DNA of 64,000 nucleotides from Mangifera indica (taxonomy: Eukaryota; Streptophyta; Magnoliopsida; Sapindales; Anacardiaceae), in assembly GCF_011075055.1 (NCBI RefSeq), contig NW_025401211.1, positions 1 through 64,000 of the forward strand. The letters are read 5' to 3'. Below are positions 32,101 through 47,300 of this stretch, piece after piece (position 1 is the first letter of the stretch; each line of letters opens with the position of its first letter). The translations under genes were made by a program, and so were the position numbers. The notes beneath the pieces are model-generated. The model searched no databases. It had not been told where the DNA came from and saw only the letters and a list, made by a program, of their open reading frames with translations.

Positions 32101-33886
32101 CGAGTGTTATCCATCAGATTTCTAATATCTGATTGGGTTGTTTTCCTCATTTTTCTGAAGTCACTTAACACCATTAGCAGCAAAAAGAATTGGCATTTTG
32201 CTATATTTAATTTATTATTATTTGCAAGTTATTTGTTGTAAGAATGCTTTATCCAGATACCATCAAGAACAGTTCGTGCAATATTGAAATTTTTGCCTGC
32301 AATAATCATTGCGTTATTAGCCATAGTTTAGTTGTAGAAAAATGAATGGAGATGAAAAATGGTTACCTCTATAAGGGATTACGCATTTCTGTTTCAGCTT
32401 AAACATGTAGCTGTAAATAACATAAATTTGGAACGTAGAATGTTAAATGTGATTGATGCAATCCTTATGCAGTGTCTTACTTTTGTAATTCAAGCTATTA
32501 TGGTGCTAAATTGGAATGATTTTGGTCAGAACATAAATTCCATTTTAAGTGGGTCCCTTGGTCAGGACAAAATCCCAGTAGCAGCAACAACAGTTTGTTT
32601 CTATCTTACGTCTATAATTTGCGTCTCTTAGAAGAAGAAACTCTGAGAGTAAACTGACGCCTCTTCTTATGAAGTTCATCATAAACCCATAAATTTATGG
32701 CTTCTATTATCATGTAACCCTGTACCGTGGTTTCGTCTAAATATTGTATTTTTTGTGTGTGTATTCTCTGCATTGTGTGAGTACAGATAATATTAAAAAT
32801 TTTGGAAATTATTTCTATTACATTTTCACCTGATTTAATTACAAATTCTGTTTTAAGTGGGTCTCTCGTTTACGACAAAATCTCAGTAGCAGGAGTAGCC
32901 ACCAACAGTAGCAGTTTGTTTCTCTCTTACGTCTATAAATTACGTCTTTTAAAAGAAGAAACTCTGAGAGTAAACCGACGCCTCTTCTTATGAAATCCAT
33001 CGTAAACCCATAAATTTATAACATTTATTATCATATAATCATGTACCGTGGTTTGCCGAGTGTTGTCCATCGGATTTCTAATATCTGATTAGATTGTTTT
33101 TCTCATTTTTCTGAAGTCACTTGGCACCATTAGCGGCAAAAAGAATTGGCGTTTTGTTATATTTAATTTATTATTATTTGGAAGTTATTTGGTGCAAGAA
33201 TGCTTTATCCAGATACCATCAAGAATAGTTCGTGCAATATTGATATTTTTGCCTACAATAATCAATGCGTTTTTAGCCATAGTTTAGTTGCAAAAAAATG
33301 AATGGAAATGGAAATTAGTTACCTCTATAAGGGATTACGCATTTTTGTTTCAGCTTAAACATGTAGTTATAAATAACATAAATTTGGAACGTAGAATGTT
33401 AAATGTGATTGATGCAATCCTTATGCAGTGTCTTACTTTTGTAATTCAGGCTATTATGGTGCTAAATTGGTATGATTTTGGTCAGAACATAAATTCTGTT
33501 TTAAGTGGACCCCTTGGTAAGGACAAAATCCCAGTAGCAACAACAACAGTTTGTTTCTATCTTACGTCTATAATTTGCGTCTCTTAGAAGAAGAAACTCT
33601 GAGAGTAAACTGACGCCTCTTCTTATGAAGTTCATCATAAACCCATAAATTTATGGCTTCTATTATCATGTAACCCTTTACCATGGTTTCGTCTAAATAT
33701 TGTATTTTTTATGTGTGTATTCTCTGCATTGTGTGAGTAAAGATAATATTAAAAATTTTGGAAATTATTTCTATTACTTTTTCACCTGATTTAATTACAA
33801 ATTCTGTTTTAAGTAGGTCTCTCGTTTAGGACAAAATCTAAATAGCAGGAGTAGTAGTTTGTTTCTGTCTTACGTTTATAAATTGC
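29127..33886 (+). repeat. L-S dimer domain (period about 953 bp)
   Basis: Five successive L+S pairs, with dimer starts near 29127, 30080, 31036, 31988 and 32944 (spacings about 943-956 bp). The first L copy with the fixed TAG (near 29470) is here. Copies differ from each other more than those right of 48.8 kb. Confidence 0.85.
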
Positions 33887-36800
33887 GTCTCTTAAAAAAG
33901 AAACTCTAAGAGTAAATCGACGCCCCTTCTTATGAAGTCCATCATAAACCCATAAATTTATGGCCTCTATTATCATATAATCTTGTGCCGTGGTTTGCCG
34001 AGTGTTGTCCATCAGATTTCTAATATCTGATTGGGTTGTTTTCCTCATTTTTCTGAAGTCACTTGACACCATTAGCGGCAAAAAGAATTGGCGTTTTCCT
34101 ATATTTAAATTATTATTATTTGAAATTATTTGTTGCAAGAATGCTTTATCCAGATACCATCAAGAACAGTTCGTGCAATATTGAATTTTTTGCCTGCAAT
34201 AATCAATCCATTTTTAGCCATAGTTTAGTTGCAGAAAAATGAAAAGAGATGGAAATTGTTTACCTCTTGTAGGGATTTTGCATTTCTGTTTCAGCTTAAA
34301 CATGTAGCTATAAATAACATAAATTTGGAACGTAGAATGTTAAATGTGATTGATGCAATCCTTATGCAGTGTCTTACTTTTGTAATTCAAGCTATTATGG
34401 TGCTAAATTGGTATGATTTTGGTCAGAACATAAATTCTGTTTTAAGTGGGCCCTTGGTCATGACAAAATCCTATTAGCAATAGTAGTAGTTTGTTTCTAT
34501 CTTGCGTCTATAAATTGCGTCTCTCAGAAGAAGAAACTCTGAGAGTAAACCGACGCTTCTTCTTATGAAGTTCATCATAAACCTATAAATTTATGGCCTC
34601 TATTATCATGTAATCCTGTACCATGGTTTCGTCTAAATATTACATTTTTTGTGTGTGTATTCTCTACATTGTATGAGTAAAGATAATATTCAAAATTTTG
34701 GAAATTATTTGCATTAGTTTTTCGCCTGATTTAATTACAAATTCTGTTTTAAGTGGGTCTCTTGGTTAAGATAAAATCTCAGTAATAGGAGTAGCGGCAG
34801 TAGTAACCAGCAGTAGCAGTTTGTTTCTGTCTTACCTCTATAAATTGCGTCTCTTAGAAGAAGAAACTCTGTGAGTAAACCGACGCCCCTTCTTATGAAG
34901 TCCATCATAAACCCATAAATTTATGGCCCCTATTATCATGTAATCCTATACCGTGGTTTCGTCTAAATATTATATTTTTTGTGTGTGTATTCTCTGCATT
35001 GTGTGAGTAAAGATAATATTAAAAATTTTAGAAATTATTTGCATTATTTTTTCACCTGATTTAATTACAAATTCTGTTTTAAGTGGGTCTCTTGGTTAAG
35101 ACAAAATCTCAGTAGCAGGAGTAGTGGCAGTAGTTACTAGCAGTAGCAGTTTGTTTCTGTCTTACGTTTATAAATTGCGTCTCTTAAAAGAAGAAACTCT
35201 GAGAGTAAACTTACGCCCCTTCTTATGAAGTCCATCATAAACCCATAAATTTATGGTCTCTATTATCATATAATCTTGAGTCGTGGTTTGCTGAGTGTTG
35301 TCCATCGGATTTCTAATATCTGATTGTGTTGTTTTCCTCATTTTTCTGAAGTCACTTGACACCATTAGCAGCGAAAAGAATTGGCGTTTTGCTATATTTA
35401 ATTTATTATTATTTGGAAGTTATTTGTTGCAAGAATGCTTTATCCAGATACCATCAAGAACAGTTCGTGCAATATTGAATTTTTTGCCTGTAATAATCAA
35501 TTTGTTTTTAGCCATAGTTTAGTTGCAGAAAAATGAATGGAGATGAAAATTGTTTACCTCTATAAGGGATTACGCATTTCTGTTTCTGCATAAACATGTA
35601 GCTGTAAATAACATAAATTTGGAACGTAGAATGTTAAATGTGATTGATGCAATCCTTATGCAGTATCTTACTTTCGTAATTCAAGCTATTATGGTGCTAA
35701 ATTGGTATGATTTTGGTCAGAACATAAATTCTGTTTTAAGTGGGCCCTTGGTCATGACAAAATCCTAGTAGCAATAGCAGCAGTTTGTTTCTATCTTGCG
35801 TCTATAAATTGCGTCTCTCAGTAGAAGAAACTCTGAGAGTAAACCGACGGCTCTTCTTATTAAGTTTATCATAAACCTATAAATTTATGGCCTCTATTAT
35901 CATGTAATCCTGTACCTTGGTTTCGTCTAAATATTATATTTTTTGTGTGTGTATTCTCTACATTGTATGAGTAAAGATAATATTCAAAATTTTGGAAATT
36001 ATTTGCATTAGTTTTTCGCCTGATTTAATTACAAATTCTGTTTTAAGTGGGTCTTCTGGTTAAGATAAAATCTCAGTAATAGGAGTAGCGGCAGTAGTCA
36101 CCAGCAGTAGCAGTTTGTTTCTGTCTTACCTCTATAAATTGCGTCTCTTAGAAGAAGAAACTCTGTGAGTAAACCGACGCCCCTTCTTATGAAGTCCATC
36201 ATAAACCCATAAATTTATGGCCCCTATTATCATGTAATCCTATACCGTGGTTTCGTCTAAATATTATATTTTTTGTGTGTGTATTCTCTGCATTGTGTGA
36301 GTAAAGATAATATTAAAAATTTTGGAAATTATTTGCATTATTTTTTCGCCTGATTTAATTATAAATTCTGTTTTAAGTGGGTCTCTTGGTTAAGACAAAA
36401 TCTCAGTAGCAGGAGTAGCGGCAGTAGTTACTAGCAGTAGCAGTTTGTTTTTGTCTTACGTTTATAAATTGCGTCTCTTAAAAGAAGAAACTCTGAGAGT
36501 AAACTGACGCCCCTTCTTATGAAGTCCATCATAAACCCATAAATTTATGGTCTCTATTATCATATAATCTTCAGTCGTGGTTTGCTGAGTGTTGTCCATC
36601 GGATTTCTAATATCTGATTGTGTTGTTTTCCTCATTTTTCTGAAGTCACTTGACACCATTAGCAGCGAAAAGAATTGGCGTTTTGCTATATTTAATTTAT
36701 TATTATTTGGAAGTTATTTGTTGCAAGAATGCTTTATCCAGATACCATCAAGAACAGTTCGTGCAATATTGAATTTTTTGCCTGTAATAATCAATTCGTT

Positions 36801-38390
36801 TTTAGCCATAGTTTAGTTGCAGAAAAATGAATGGAGATGAAAATTGTTTACCTCTATAAAGGATTTCGCATTTCTGTTTCTGCATAAACATGTAGCTGTA
36901 AATAACATAAATTTGGAACATAGAATGTTAAATGTGATTGATGCAATCCTTATGCAGTATCTTACTTTTGTAATTCAAGCTATTATGGTGCTAAATTGGT
37001 ATGATTTTGGTCAGAACATAAATTCTGTTTTAAGTGGGCCCTTGGTCATGACAAAATCCTAGTAGCAATAGCAGCAGTTTGTTTCTATCTTGCGTCTATA
37101 AATTGCGTCTCTCAGTAGAAGAAACTCTGAGAGTAAACCGACGGCTCTTCTTATTAAGTTTATCATAAACCTATAAATTTATGGCCTCTATTATCATGTA
37201 ATCCTGTACCGTGGTTTCGTCTAGATATTATATTTTTTGTGTGTGTATTCTCTACATTGTATGAGTAAAGATAATATTCAAAATTTTGGAAATTATTTGC
37301 ATTAGTTTTTCGCCTGATTTAATTACAAATTCTGTTTTAAGTGGGTCTCTTGGTTAAGATAAAATCTCCGTAATAGGAGTAGCGGCAGTAGTCACCAGCA
37401 GTAGCAGTTTGTTTCTGTCTTACTTCTATAAATTGCGTCTATTAGAAGAAGAAACTCTGTGAGTAAACCGACGCCCCTTCTTATGAAGTCCATCATAAAC
37501 CCATAAATTTATGGCCCCTATTGTCATGTAATCCTATACCGTGGTTTCGTCTAAATATTATATTTTTTGTGTGTGTATTCTCTGCATTGTGTGAGTAAAG
37601 ATAATATTAAAAATTTTGGAAATTATTTGCATTATTTTTTCGCCTGATTTAATTACAAATTCTGTTTTAAGTGGGTCTCTTGGTTAAGACAAAATCTCAG
37701 TAGCAGGAGTAGTGGCAGTAGTTACTAGCAGTAGCAGTTTGTTTCTGTCTTACGTTTATAAATTGCGTCTCTTAAAAGAAGAAACTCTGAGAGTAAACTG
37801 ACGCCCCTTCTTATGAAGTCCATCATAAACCCATAAATTTATGGTCTCTATTATCATATAATCTTGAGTCGTGGTTTGCCGAGTGTTGTCCATCGGATTT
37901 CTAATATCTGATTGTGTTGTTTTCCTCATTTTTCTGAAGTCACTTGACACCATTAGCAGCGAAAAGAATTGGCGTTTTGCTATATTTAATTTATTATTAT
38001 TTGGAAGTTATTTGTTACAAGAATGCTTTATCCAGATACCATCAAGAACAGTTCGTGCAATATTGAATTTTTTGCCTGTAATAATCAATTCGTTTTTAGC
38101 CATAGTTTAGTTGCAGAAAAATGAATGGAGATGAAAATTGTTTACCTCTATAAGGGATTACGCATTTCTGTTTCTGCATAAACATGTAGCTGTAAATAAC
38201 ATAAATTTGGAACGTAGAATATTAAATGTGATTGATGCAATCCTTATGCAGTATCTTACTTTTGTAATTCAAGCTATTATAGTGCTAAATTAGTATGATT
38301 TTTGTCAGAACATAAATTCTGTTTTAAGTGGGTCCCTTGGTCAGGACAAAATCCTAGTAGCAATAGCAGCAGTTTGTTTCTATCTTACAT
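33887..38390 (+). repeat. L-S-S trimer domain (period 1294 bp)
   Basis: L modules start near 33887, 35180, 36472 and 37768. Equivalent points at 35168, 36462 and 37756 are exactly 1294 bp apart twice. The two S modules in each trimer are distinguishable ('AGTAATAGGAGTAGCGG' in the first, 'AGTAGCAGGAGTAG' in the second), so the trimer is a true higher-order unit. Confidence 0.9.
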
Positions 38391-41300
38391 CTCTCAGTAG
38401 AAGAAACTTTGAGAGTAAACCGACGGCTCTTCTTGTGAAGTTCATCATAAACCTATAAATTTATGGCCTCTATTATCATGTAAACTTGTACCGTGGTTTC
38501 GTCTAAATATTATATTTTTTGTGTGTGTATTCTCTGCATTGTGTGAGTAAAGATAATATTCAAAATTTTGGAAATTATTTGCATTAGTTTTTCACCTGAT
38601 TTAATAACAAATTCTGTTTTAAGTGGGTTTCTTGGTTAAGACAAAATCTCAGTAGCAGGAGTAGCGGCAGTAGTCACCAGCAGTAGCAGTTTGTTTCTGT
38701 CTTACGTTTATAAATTGCGTGTCTTAAAAGAAGAAACTCTGAGAGTAAACTAACGCCCTTACTTATGAAGTCCATCATAAACCCATAAATGTATGGTCTC
38801 CATTATAATATAATCTTGTGTCGTGGTTTGCCGAGTGTTGTCCATCAAATTTCTAATATCTGATTGTGTTGTTTTCCTTATTTTTCTGAAGTCACTTGAC
38901 ACCATTAGCGGCGAAAAGAATTGGCGTTTTGCTATATTTAATTTATTATTATTTGGAAGTTATTTGATGCAAGAATGCTTTATCCAGATACCATCAAGAA
39001 CAGTTCGTGCAATATTGAATTTTTTGCCTGCAATGATCAATTCGTTTTTAGCCATAGTTTAGTTGCAGAAAAATGAATGGAGATGGAAATTGTTTACCTC
39101 TTTAAGGGATTTCGCATTTCTGTTTCAGCTTAAACATGTAGCTATAAATAACATAAATTTGGAACGTAGAATGTTAAATGTGATTGATGCAATTCTTATG
39201 CAGTGTCTTACTTTTGTAATTCAAGCTATTATGGTGCTAAATTGGTATGATTTTGGTCAGAACATAAATTCTGTTTTAAGTGGGCCCTTGGTCATGACAA
39301 AATCCTAGTAGCAATAGCAGCAGTTTGTTTCTATCTTGTGTCTCTTAGAAGAAGAAACTCTGAGAGTAAATCAACGACTCTTCTTATGAAGTTCATTATA
39401 AACCTATAAATTTATGGCCTCTATTATCATGTAATCTTGTACCGTGGTTTCGTCTAAATATTATATTTCTTGTGTGTGTATTCTCTGCATTGTGTGAGTA
39501 AAGATAATATTCAAAATTTTGGAAATTATTTGCATTAGTTTTTCACCTGATTTAATTACAAATTCTGTTTTAAGTGGGTCTCTTGGTTAAGACAAAATCT
39601 CAGTAGCAGGAGTAGCGGCAGTAGTCACCAGTAGTAGCAGTTTGTTTCTGTCTTACGTTTATAAATTGCTTCTCGTAAAAGAAGAAACTCTGAGAGTAAA
39701 CTGACGCCCCTTCTTATGAAGTCCATCATAAACCCATAAATGTATGGTCTCCATTATCATATAATCATGTGTCGTGGTTTGCCGAGTGTTGTCCATCAAA
39801 TTTCTAATATCTGATTGTGTTGTTTTCCTCATTTTCTGAAGTCACTTGACACCATTAGCGGCGAAAAGAATTGGCGTTTTGCTATATTTAATTTATTATT
39901 ATTTGGAAGGTATTTGTTGCAAGAATGCTTTATCCAGATACCATTAAGAACAGTTCGTGCAATATTGAATTTTTTGCCTGCAATAATCAATTCGTTTTTA
40001 GCCATAGTTTAGTTGCAGAAAAATGAATGGAGATGGAAATTGTTTACCTCTTTAAGGGATTTCGCATTTCTGTTTCAGCTTAAACATGTAGCTGTAAATA
40101 ACATAAATTTGGAACGTAGACTATTAAATGTGATTGATGCAATCCTTATGCAGTATCTTACTTTTGTAATTCAAGCTATTATGGTGTTAAATTGATATGA
40201 TTTTTGTCAGAACATAAATTCTGATTTAAGTGGGTCCCTTGGTCAGGACAAAATCCCAGTAGCAACAGTAGCAGTTTGTTTCTATCTTACGTCTCTTAGA
40301 AGAAGAAACTCTGAGAGTAAACTAACGTATCTTCTTATGAAGTTCATCATAAACCTATAAATTTATGACCTCTATTATCATGTAATCATGTACCGTGGTT
40401 TCGTCTAAATATTATATTTTTTTTTTGTGTATTCTCTGCATTGTGTGAGTAAAGATAATATTCAAAATTTTGGAAATTATTTGCATTAGTTTTTCACCTG
40501 ATTTAATTACAAATTCTGTTTTAAGTGGGTCTCTTGGTTAAGATAAAATCTCAGTAGTAGGAGCAGCAGCAGCAGTAGTCACCAACAGTAGCAGTTTGTT
40601 TCTGTCTTACGTCTATAAATTGCGTCTCTTAGAAAAAGAAACTCTGAGAGTACACCGACGCCTCTTCTTATGAATTTCATCATAAACCTATAAATATATG
40701 GCCTCTATTATTATGTAATCCTGTACCGTGGTTTCGTCTAAATATTATATTTTTTGTGTTTGTATTCTCTGCATTATGTGAGTAAAGATAATATTAAAAA
40801 TTTTGGAAATTATTTGCATTAGTTTTTCACCTGATTTAATTAGAAATTTTGTTTTAAGTGGCTCTCTTGGTTAAGACAAAATCTCAGTAGTAGGAGTAGC
40901 GGCAGTAGTCACCAACAGTAGCAGTTTGTTTCTGTCTTACGTTTATAAATTGCATCTCTTAGAAGAAGAAACTCTGAGAGCAAACCGACGCCCCTTCTTA
41001 TGAAGTCCATCATAAACCCATAAATTTATGGCCTCTATTATCATATAATCTTGTACCGGGGTTCGCTGAGTGTTGTCCATCGGATTTCTAATATCTGATT
41101 GGGTAGTTTTGCTCATTTTTCCCAAGTCACTTGACACCATTAGCGGCAAAAAGAATTGGCGTTTTGCTATATTTAATTTATTATTATTTGGAAGTTATTT
41201 GTTGGAAGAATGCTTTATCTAGATACCGGCAAGAACAGTTCGTGCAAAATTGAAATTTTTCCCTGCAATAATCAATCCGTTTTTAGCCATAGTTTAGTTG

Positions 41301-44300
41301 TAGAAAAAGGAATGGAGATGGAAATTGTTTACCTCTAATAGAGATTACGCATTTCTGTTTCAGCTTAAACATGTTGCTATACATAACATAAATTTGGAGC
41401 GTAGAATGTTAAATGTGATTGATGCAATCCTTATGCAGTGTCTTACTTTTGTAATTTAAGCTATTATGGTGCTAAATTGGTATGATTTTGGTCAGAACAT
41501 AAATTATGTTTTAAGTGGGCCCTTGGTCAGGACAAAATCCTATTAGCAACAGCAGCAGTTTGTTTCTATCTTGCGTCTATAAATTGCGTCTCTTAGAAGA
41601 AGAAACTCTGAAAGTAAACCGACGCCTCTTCTTATAAAGTTCATCATAAACCCATAAATTTATGGCCTCTATTATCATGTAATCCTGTACCGTGGTTTCG
41701 TCAAAATATTATATTTTTTTTGTGTGTATTCTCTGCATTGTGTGAGTAAAGATAATATTAAAAATTTTGGAAATTATTTGCATTAGTTTTTCACCTAATT
41801 TAAATACAAATTCTGTTTTAAGTGGGTCTTTTGGTTAGGACAAAATCTCAGTAGCAGGAGTAGCGGCAGTAGTCACCAGCAGTAGCAATTTGTTTCTGTC
41901 TTACGTTTATAAATTGCATCTCTTAGAAGAAGAAACACTGAGAGTAAACCGACGCCCCTTCTTATGAAGTCCATCATAAACCCATAAATTTATGGCCTCT
42001 ATTATCATATAATCTTGTACCGGGGTTTGCTGAGTGTTGTCCATCGGATTTCTAATATTTGATTGGATAGTTTTCCTCATTTTTCTGAAATCACTTGACA
42101 CCATTTGCGGCAAAAAGAATTGGCGTTTTGCTATATTTAATTTATTATTATTTGGAAGTTATTTGTTGCAAGAATGCTTTATCCAGACACCATCAAGAAC
42201 AGTTCGTGCAAAATTGAAATTTTTGCTTGCAAGTAGCAATCCGTTTTTATCTATAGTTTAGTTGCAGAAAAATGAATGGAGATGGAAATTGTTTACCTCT
42301 ATAAGGGATTACGCATTTCTGTTTCAGCTTAAACATGTAGCTGTACATAACATAAATTTGGAACGTAGAATGTTAAATGTGATTGATGCAATCCTTATGC
42401 AGTGTCTTACTTTTGTAATTCAAGTTATTATGGGGCTAAATTGGTATGATTTTGGTCAGAACATAAATTCTGTTTTAAGTGGGCCCTTGGTCAGGACAAC
42501 ATCCCAGTAGCAACAGCAGCAGTTTGTTTCTATCTTGCATCTATAAATTGCGTCTCTTAGAAGAAGAAAATCTGAGAGTAAACCGACGCCCCTTCTTATG
42601 AAGTCCATCATAAACGCATAAATTTATGGCCCCTATTAACATATAATCTTGTACCGTGGTTTGCCGAGTGTTGTCCATCGGATTTCTAATATCTGATTGG
42701 ATAGTTTTCCTTATTTTTCTAAAGTCACTTGACACCATTAGCGGCAAAAAGAATTGGCGTTTTACTATATTTAATTTATTATTATTTGGAAGTTATTTGT
42801 TGGAAGAATGCTTTATCCAGATACCGGCAAGAACAGTTCGTGCAAAATTGAAATTTTTGCCTGCAATAATCAATCCGTTTTTAGCCATAGTTTAGTTGCA
42901 GAAAAATGAATGGAGATGGAAATTGTTTACCTCTATAAGGGATTACGCATTTTTATTTCTGCTTAAACATGTAGCTGTACATAACATAAATTTGGAGCGT
43001 AGAATGTTAAATGTGATTGATGCAATCGTTATGCAGTGTCTTACTTTTGTAATTCAAGCTATTATGGTGCTAAATTGGTATGATTTTAGTCAGAACATAA
43101 ATTCTGTTTTAAGTGGGCCCTTGGTCAGGACAAAATCCTAGTTGTAAGAGCAGCAGTTTGTTTCTATCTTGCGCCTATAAATTGCGTCTCTTAGAAAAAG
43201 AAACTCTAAGAGTAAACCGACACCTCTTCTTATGAAGTTCATCATACATCCATAAATATATGGCCTCTATTATCATGTAATCTTGTACCGTGATTTCGTC
43301 TAAATATCATATTTTTTGTATGTGTATTCTCTGCATTGTATGAGTAAAGATAATATTAAAAGTTTTGGAAATTATATGCATTAGTTTTTCACCTGATTTA
43401 ATTACAAATTTTGTTTTAAGTGAGTCTCTTGGTTAGGACAAAATCTCAGTAGCAGGATTTGCAGCAATAGTAACCAGCAGTAGCAGTTTGTTGTTATCTT
43501 ACGTCTACAAATTGCGTCTCTTAGAAGAAGAAACTCTGAGAGTAAACCGACGCCTTTTCTTATGAATTTCATCATAAACTCATAAATTTATGGCCTCTAT
43601 TATCATATAATCTTGTACTGTGATTTCGTTTAAATATTGTAATTTTTGTGTGTGTATTCTCTGCATTGTGTGAGTAAAGATAATATTAAAAATTTTGGAA
43701 ATTATTTGCATTAGCTTTTCACCTGATTTAATTACAAATTCTATTTTATGTGGGTCTCTTGGTTAAGACAAAATCTCAGTAGCAGGAGTAGCTGCAATAG
43801 TCACCAGCAGTAGCAGTTTCTTTCTATCTTGCGTCTATAAATTGCATCTCTTAGAAGAAGAAACTCTGAGAGTATACCGACGCCTCTTCTTATGAAATTC
43901 ATCATAAACCCATAAATATATGGCCTCTATTATCATGTAATCTTGTACCGTGATTTCGTCTAAATATCGTATTTTTTGTATGTGTATTCTCTGCATTGTG
44001 TGAGTAAAGATAATATTAAAAGTTTTGGAAATTATATGCATTAGTTTTTCACCTGATTTAATTACAAATTTTGTTTTAAATGAGTCTCTTGGTTAGGACA
44101 AAATCTCAGTAGCAGGATTTGCAGCAATAGTAACCAGCAGTAGCAGTTTGTTGTTATCTTACATCTACAAATTACGTCTCTTAGAAGAAGAAACTCTGAG
44201 AGTAAACTGACGCCTCTTTTTATGAATTTCATCATAAACCCATAAATTTATGGCCTCTATTATCATAAAATCTGTACGGTGATTTCGTTTAAATATTGTA

Positions 44301-47300
44301 TTTTTTATGTGTATTCTCTGCATTGTGTGAGTAAAGATAATATTAAAAATTTTGGAAATTATTTGCATTAGTTTTTCACATGATTTAATTACAAATTCTG
44401 TTTTAAATGGGTCTCTTGGTTAGGACAAAATCTCAGTAGCAGGAGTAGCGGCAGTAGTCACCAGCAGTAGTAGTTTGTTTCTGTCTTACGTTTATAAGTT
44501 GTGTCTCTTAGAATAAGAAACTCTGAGAGTAAACCGACGCCCCTTCTTATGAAGTCCATCATAAACCCATAAATTTATGACCTTTATTATCATATAATCT
44601 TATACCGTGGTTTGCCGAGTGTTGTCCATCGAATTTCTAATATCTGATTGGGTAGTTTTCCTGATTTTTCTGAAGTCACTTGACACCATTAGTGGCAAAA
44701 AGAATTGGCGTTTTGCTATATTTAATTTATTATTATTTGGAAATTATTTATTGCAATAATGCTTTATCCAGATACAATCAAGAACAGTTCGTGCAAAATT
44801 GAAATTTTTGCCTGCATTAATTAATCCGTTTTTAGTCATAGTTTAGTTGCAGAAACATGAATGGGGATGAAAATTGTTTACCTCTATAAGGGATTACGCA
44901 TTTCTGTTTCAGCTTAAACATGTAGCTGTACATAACATAAATTCACAACGTAGAATGTTAAATGTGATTAATGCAATCCTTATACAGTGTCTTACTTTTG
45001 TAATTCAAGCTATTATGGTGCTAAATTGGTATGATTTTGGTCAGAACATAAATTTTGTTTTAAGTGGGCCCTTGGTCAGGGCAAAATCCTAGTTGTACAA
45101 GCAGCAGTTTGTTCCTATCTTGCACGTATAAATTACGTCTCTTAGAAGAAGAAACTCTGAAAGTAAACTGACGCCTCTTCTTATGAAGTTCATCATAAAC
45201 CCATAAATATATGACCTCTACTATCATGTAATCTTGTACCGTGATTTCGTCTAAATATTGTATTTTTTGTGTGTATATTTTCTGCATTGTGTAAGTAAAG
45301 ATAATATTAAAAGTTTTGGAAATTATATGCATTAGTTTTTCACCTGATTTAATTACAAATTTTGTTTTAAGTGAGTCTCTTGGTTAGGACAAAATCTCAG
45401 TAGCAGGATTTGCAGCAATAGTAACCAGTAGTAGCAGTTTGTTGTTATCTTACATCTACAAATTGCGTCTCTTAGAAGAAGAAACTCTGAGAGTAAAACG
45501 ACGCCCCTTCTTATGAATTTCATCATAAACCCATAAAGTTATGGCCTCTATTATCATATAATCTTGTACTGTGATTTCGTTTAAATATTGTATTTTTGTG
45601 TGTGTATTCTCTGCATTGTGTGAGTAAAGATAATATTAAAAATTTTGGAAATTATTTGCATTAGTTTTTCACCTGATTTAATTACAAATTCTATTTTAAG
45701 TGGGTCTCTTAGTTAAGACAAAATCTCTGTAGCAGGAGTAGCTGCAGTAGTCACTAGCAGTAGCAGTTTGTTTCTGTCTTACGTCTATAAATTGCATCTC
45801 TTAGAAGAAGAAACTTTGAGAGTAAACCGACGCCCCTTCTTATGAAGTCCATCATAAACCCATAAATTTATGGTCTCTATTATCATGTAATCCTGTACAG
45901 TGGTTTCGTCTAAATATAATATATTTTTTTTGTGTATTCTCTACATTGTGTGAGTAAAGATAATATTAAAAATTTTGGAAATTATTTGTATTAGTTTTTC
46001 ACCTGATTTAATTACAAATTTTGTTTTAAGTGTCTCTTGGTTAGGATAAAATCTCAGTAGCAGGATTTGCAGCAATAGTAACTAGCAGCAGTAGTTTGTT
46101 GTTATCTTACGTCTATAAATTGCGTCTCTTAGAAGAAGAAACTCTGAGAGTAAACCGACGCCTCTTGGAAGTTATTTGTTGCAAGAATGCTTTATCCAGA
46201 TACCATCAAGAACAGTTCGTGTAAAATTGAAATTTTTGCCTGCAATAATCAATCCGTTTTTAGCCATAGTTTAGTTGCAGAAAAATGAATGAAGATGGAA
46301 ATTGTTTACCTTTATAAGGGATTACGCATTTCTGTTTCAGCTTAAACATGTAGCTGTACATAACATAAATTTGCAACGTAGAATGTTAAATGTGATTGAT
46401 GCAATCCTTATGCAGTGTCTTACTTTTGTAATTCAAGCTATTATGGTGCTAAATTGGTATGATTTTAGTCAGAACATAAATTCTGTTTTAAGTGGGCCCT
46501 CGGTCAGGACAAAATCCTAGTTGTAAGAGCAGCAGTTTGTTTCTATCTTGCGCCTATAAATTGCGTCTCTTAGAAAAAGAAACTCTAAGAGTAAACCGAC
46601 ACCTCTTCTTATGAAGTTCATCATACACCCATAAATATATGGCCTCTATTATCATGTAATCTTGTACCGTGATTTTGTCTAAATATTGTATTTTTTGTGT
46701 GTGTATTCTCTGCATTGTGTGAGTAAAGATAATATTAAAAGTTTTGGAAATTATATGCATTAGTTTTTCACCTGATTTAATTACAAATTTTGTTTTAAGT
46801 GAGTCTCTTGGTTAGGACAAAATCTCAGTAGCAGGATTTGTAGCAATAGTGACTAGCAGTACAGTTTGTTGTTATCATACGTCTATAAATTGCGTCTCTT
46901 AGAAGAAAAAACTCTGAGAGTAAACCGACGCCTCTTCTTATGAATTTCATCATAAACCCATAAATTTATGGCCTCTATTATCATATAATCTTGTACTGTG
47001 ATTTCGTTTAAATATTGTATTTTTTGTGTGTGTATTCTCTGTATTGTGTGAGTAAAGATAATATTAAAAGTTTTGGAAATTATATGCATTAGTTTTTCAC
47101 CTGATTTAATTACAAATTTTGTTTTAAGTGAGTCTCTTGGTTAGGACAAAATCTCAGTAGCAGGATTTGCAACAATAGTAACCAACAGTAGTAGTTTGTT
47201 GTTATCTTGCACCTATAAATTGCGTCTCTTAGAAGAAGAAACTCTGAGAGTAAACCGACGCCTCTTCTTATGAAGTTCATCATAAACCCATAAATATATG

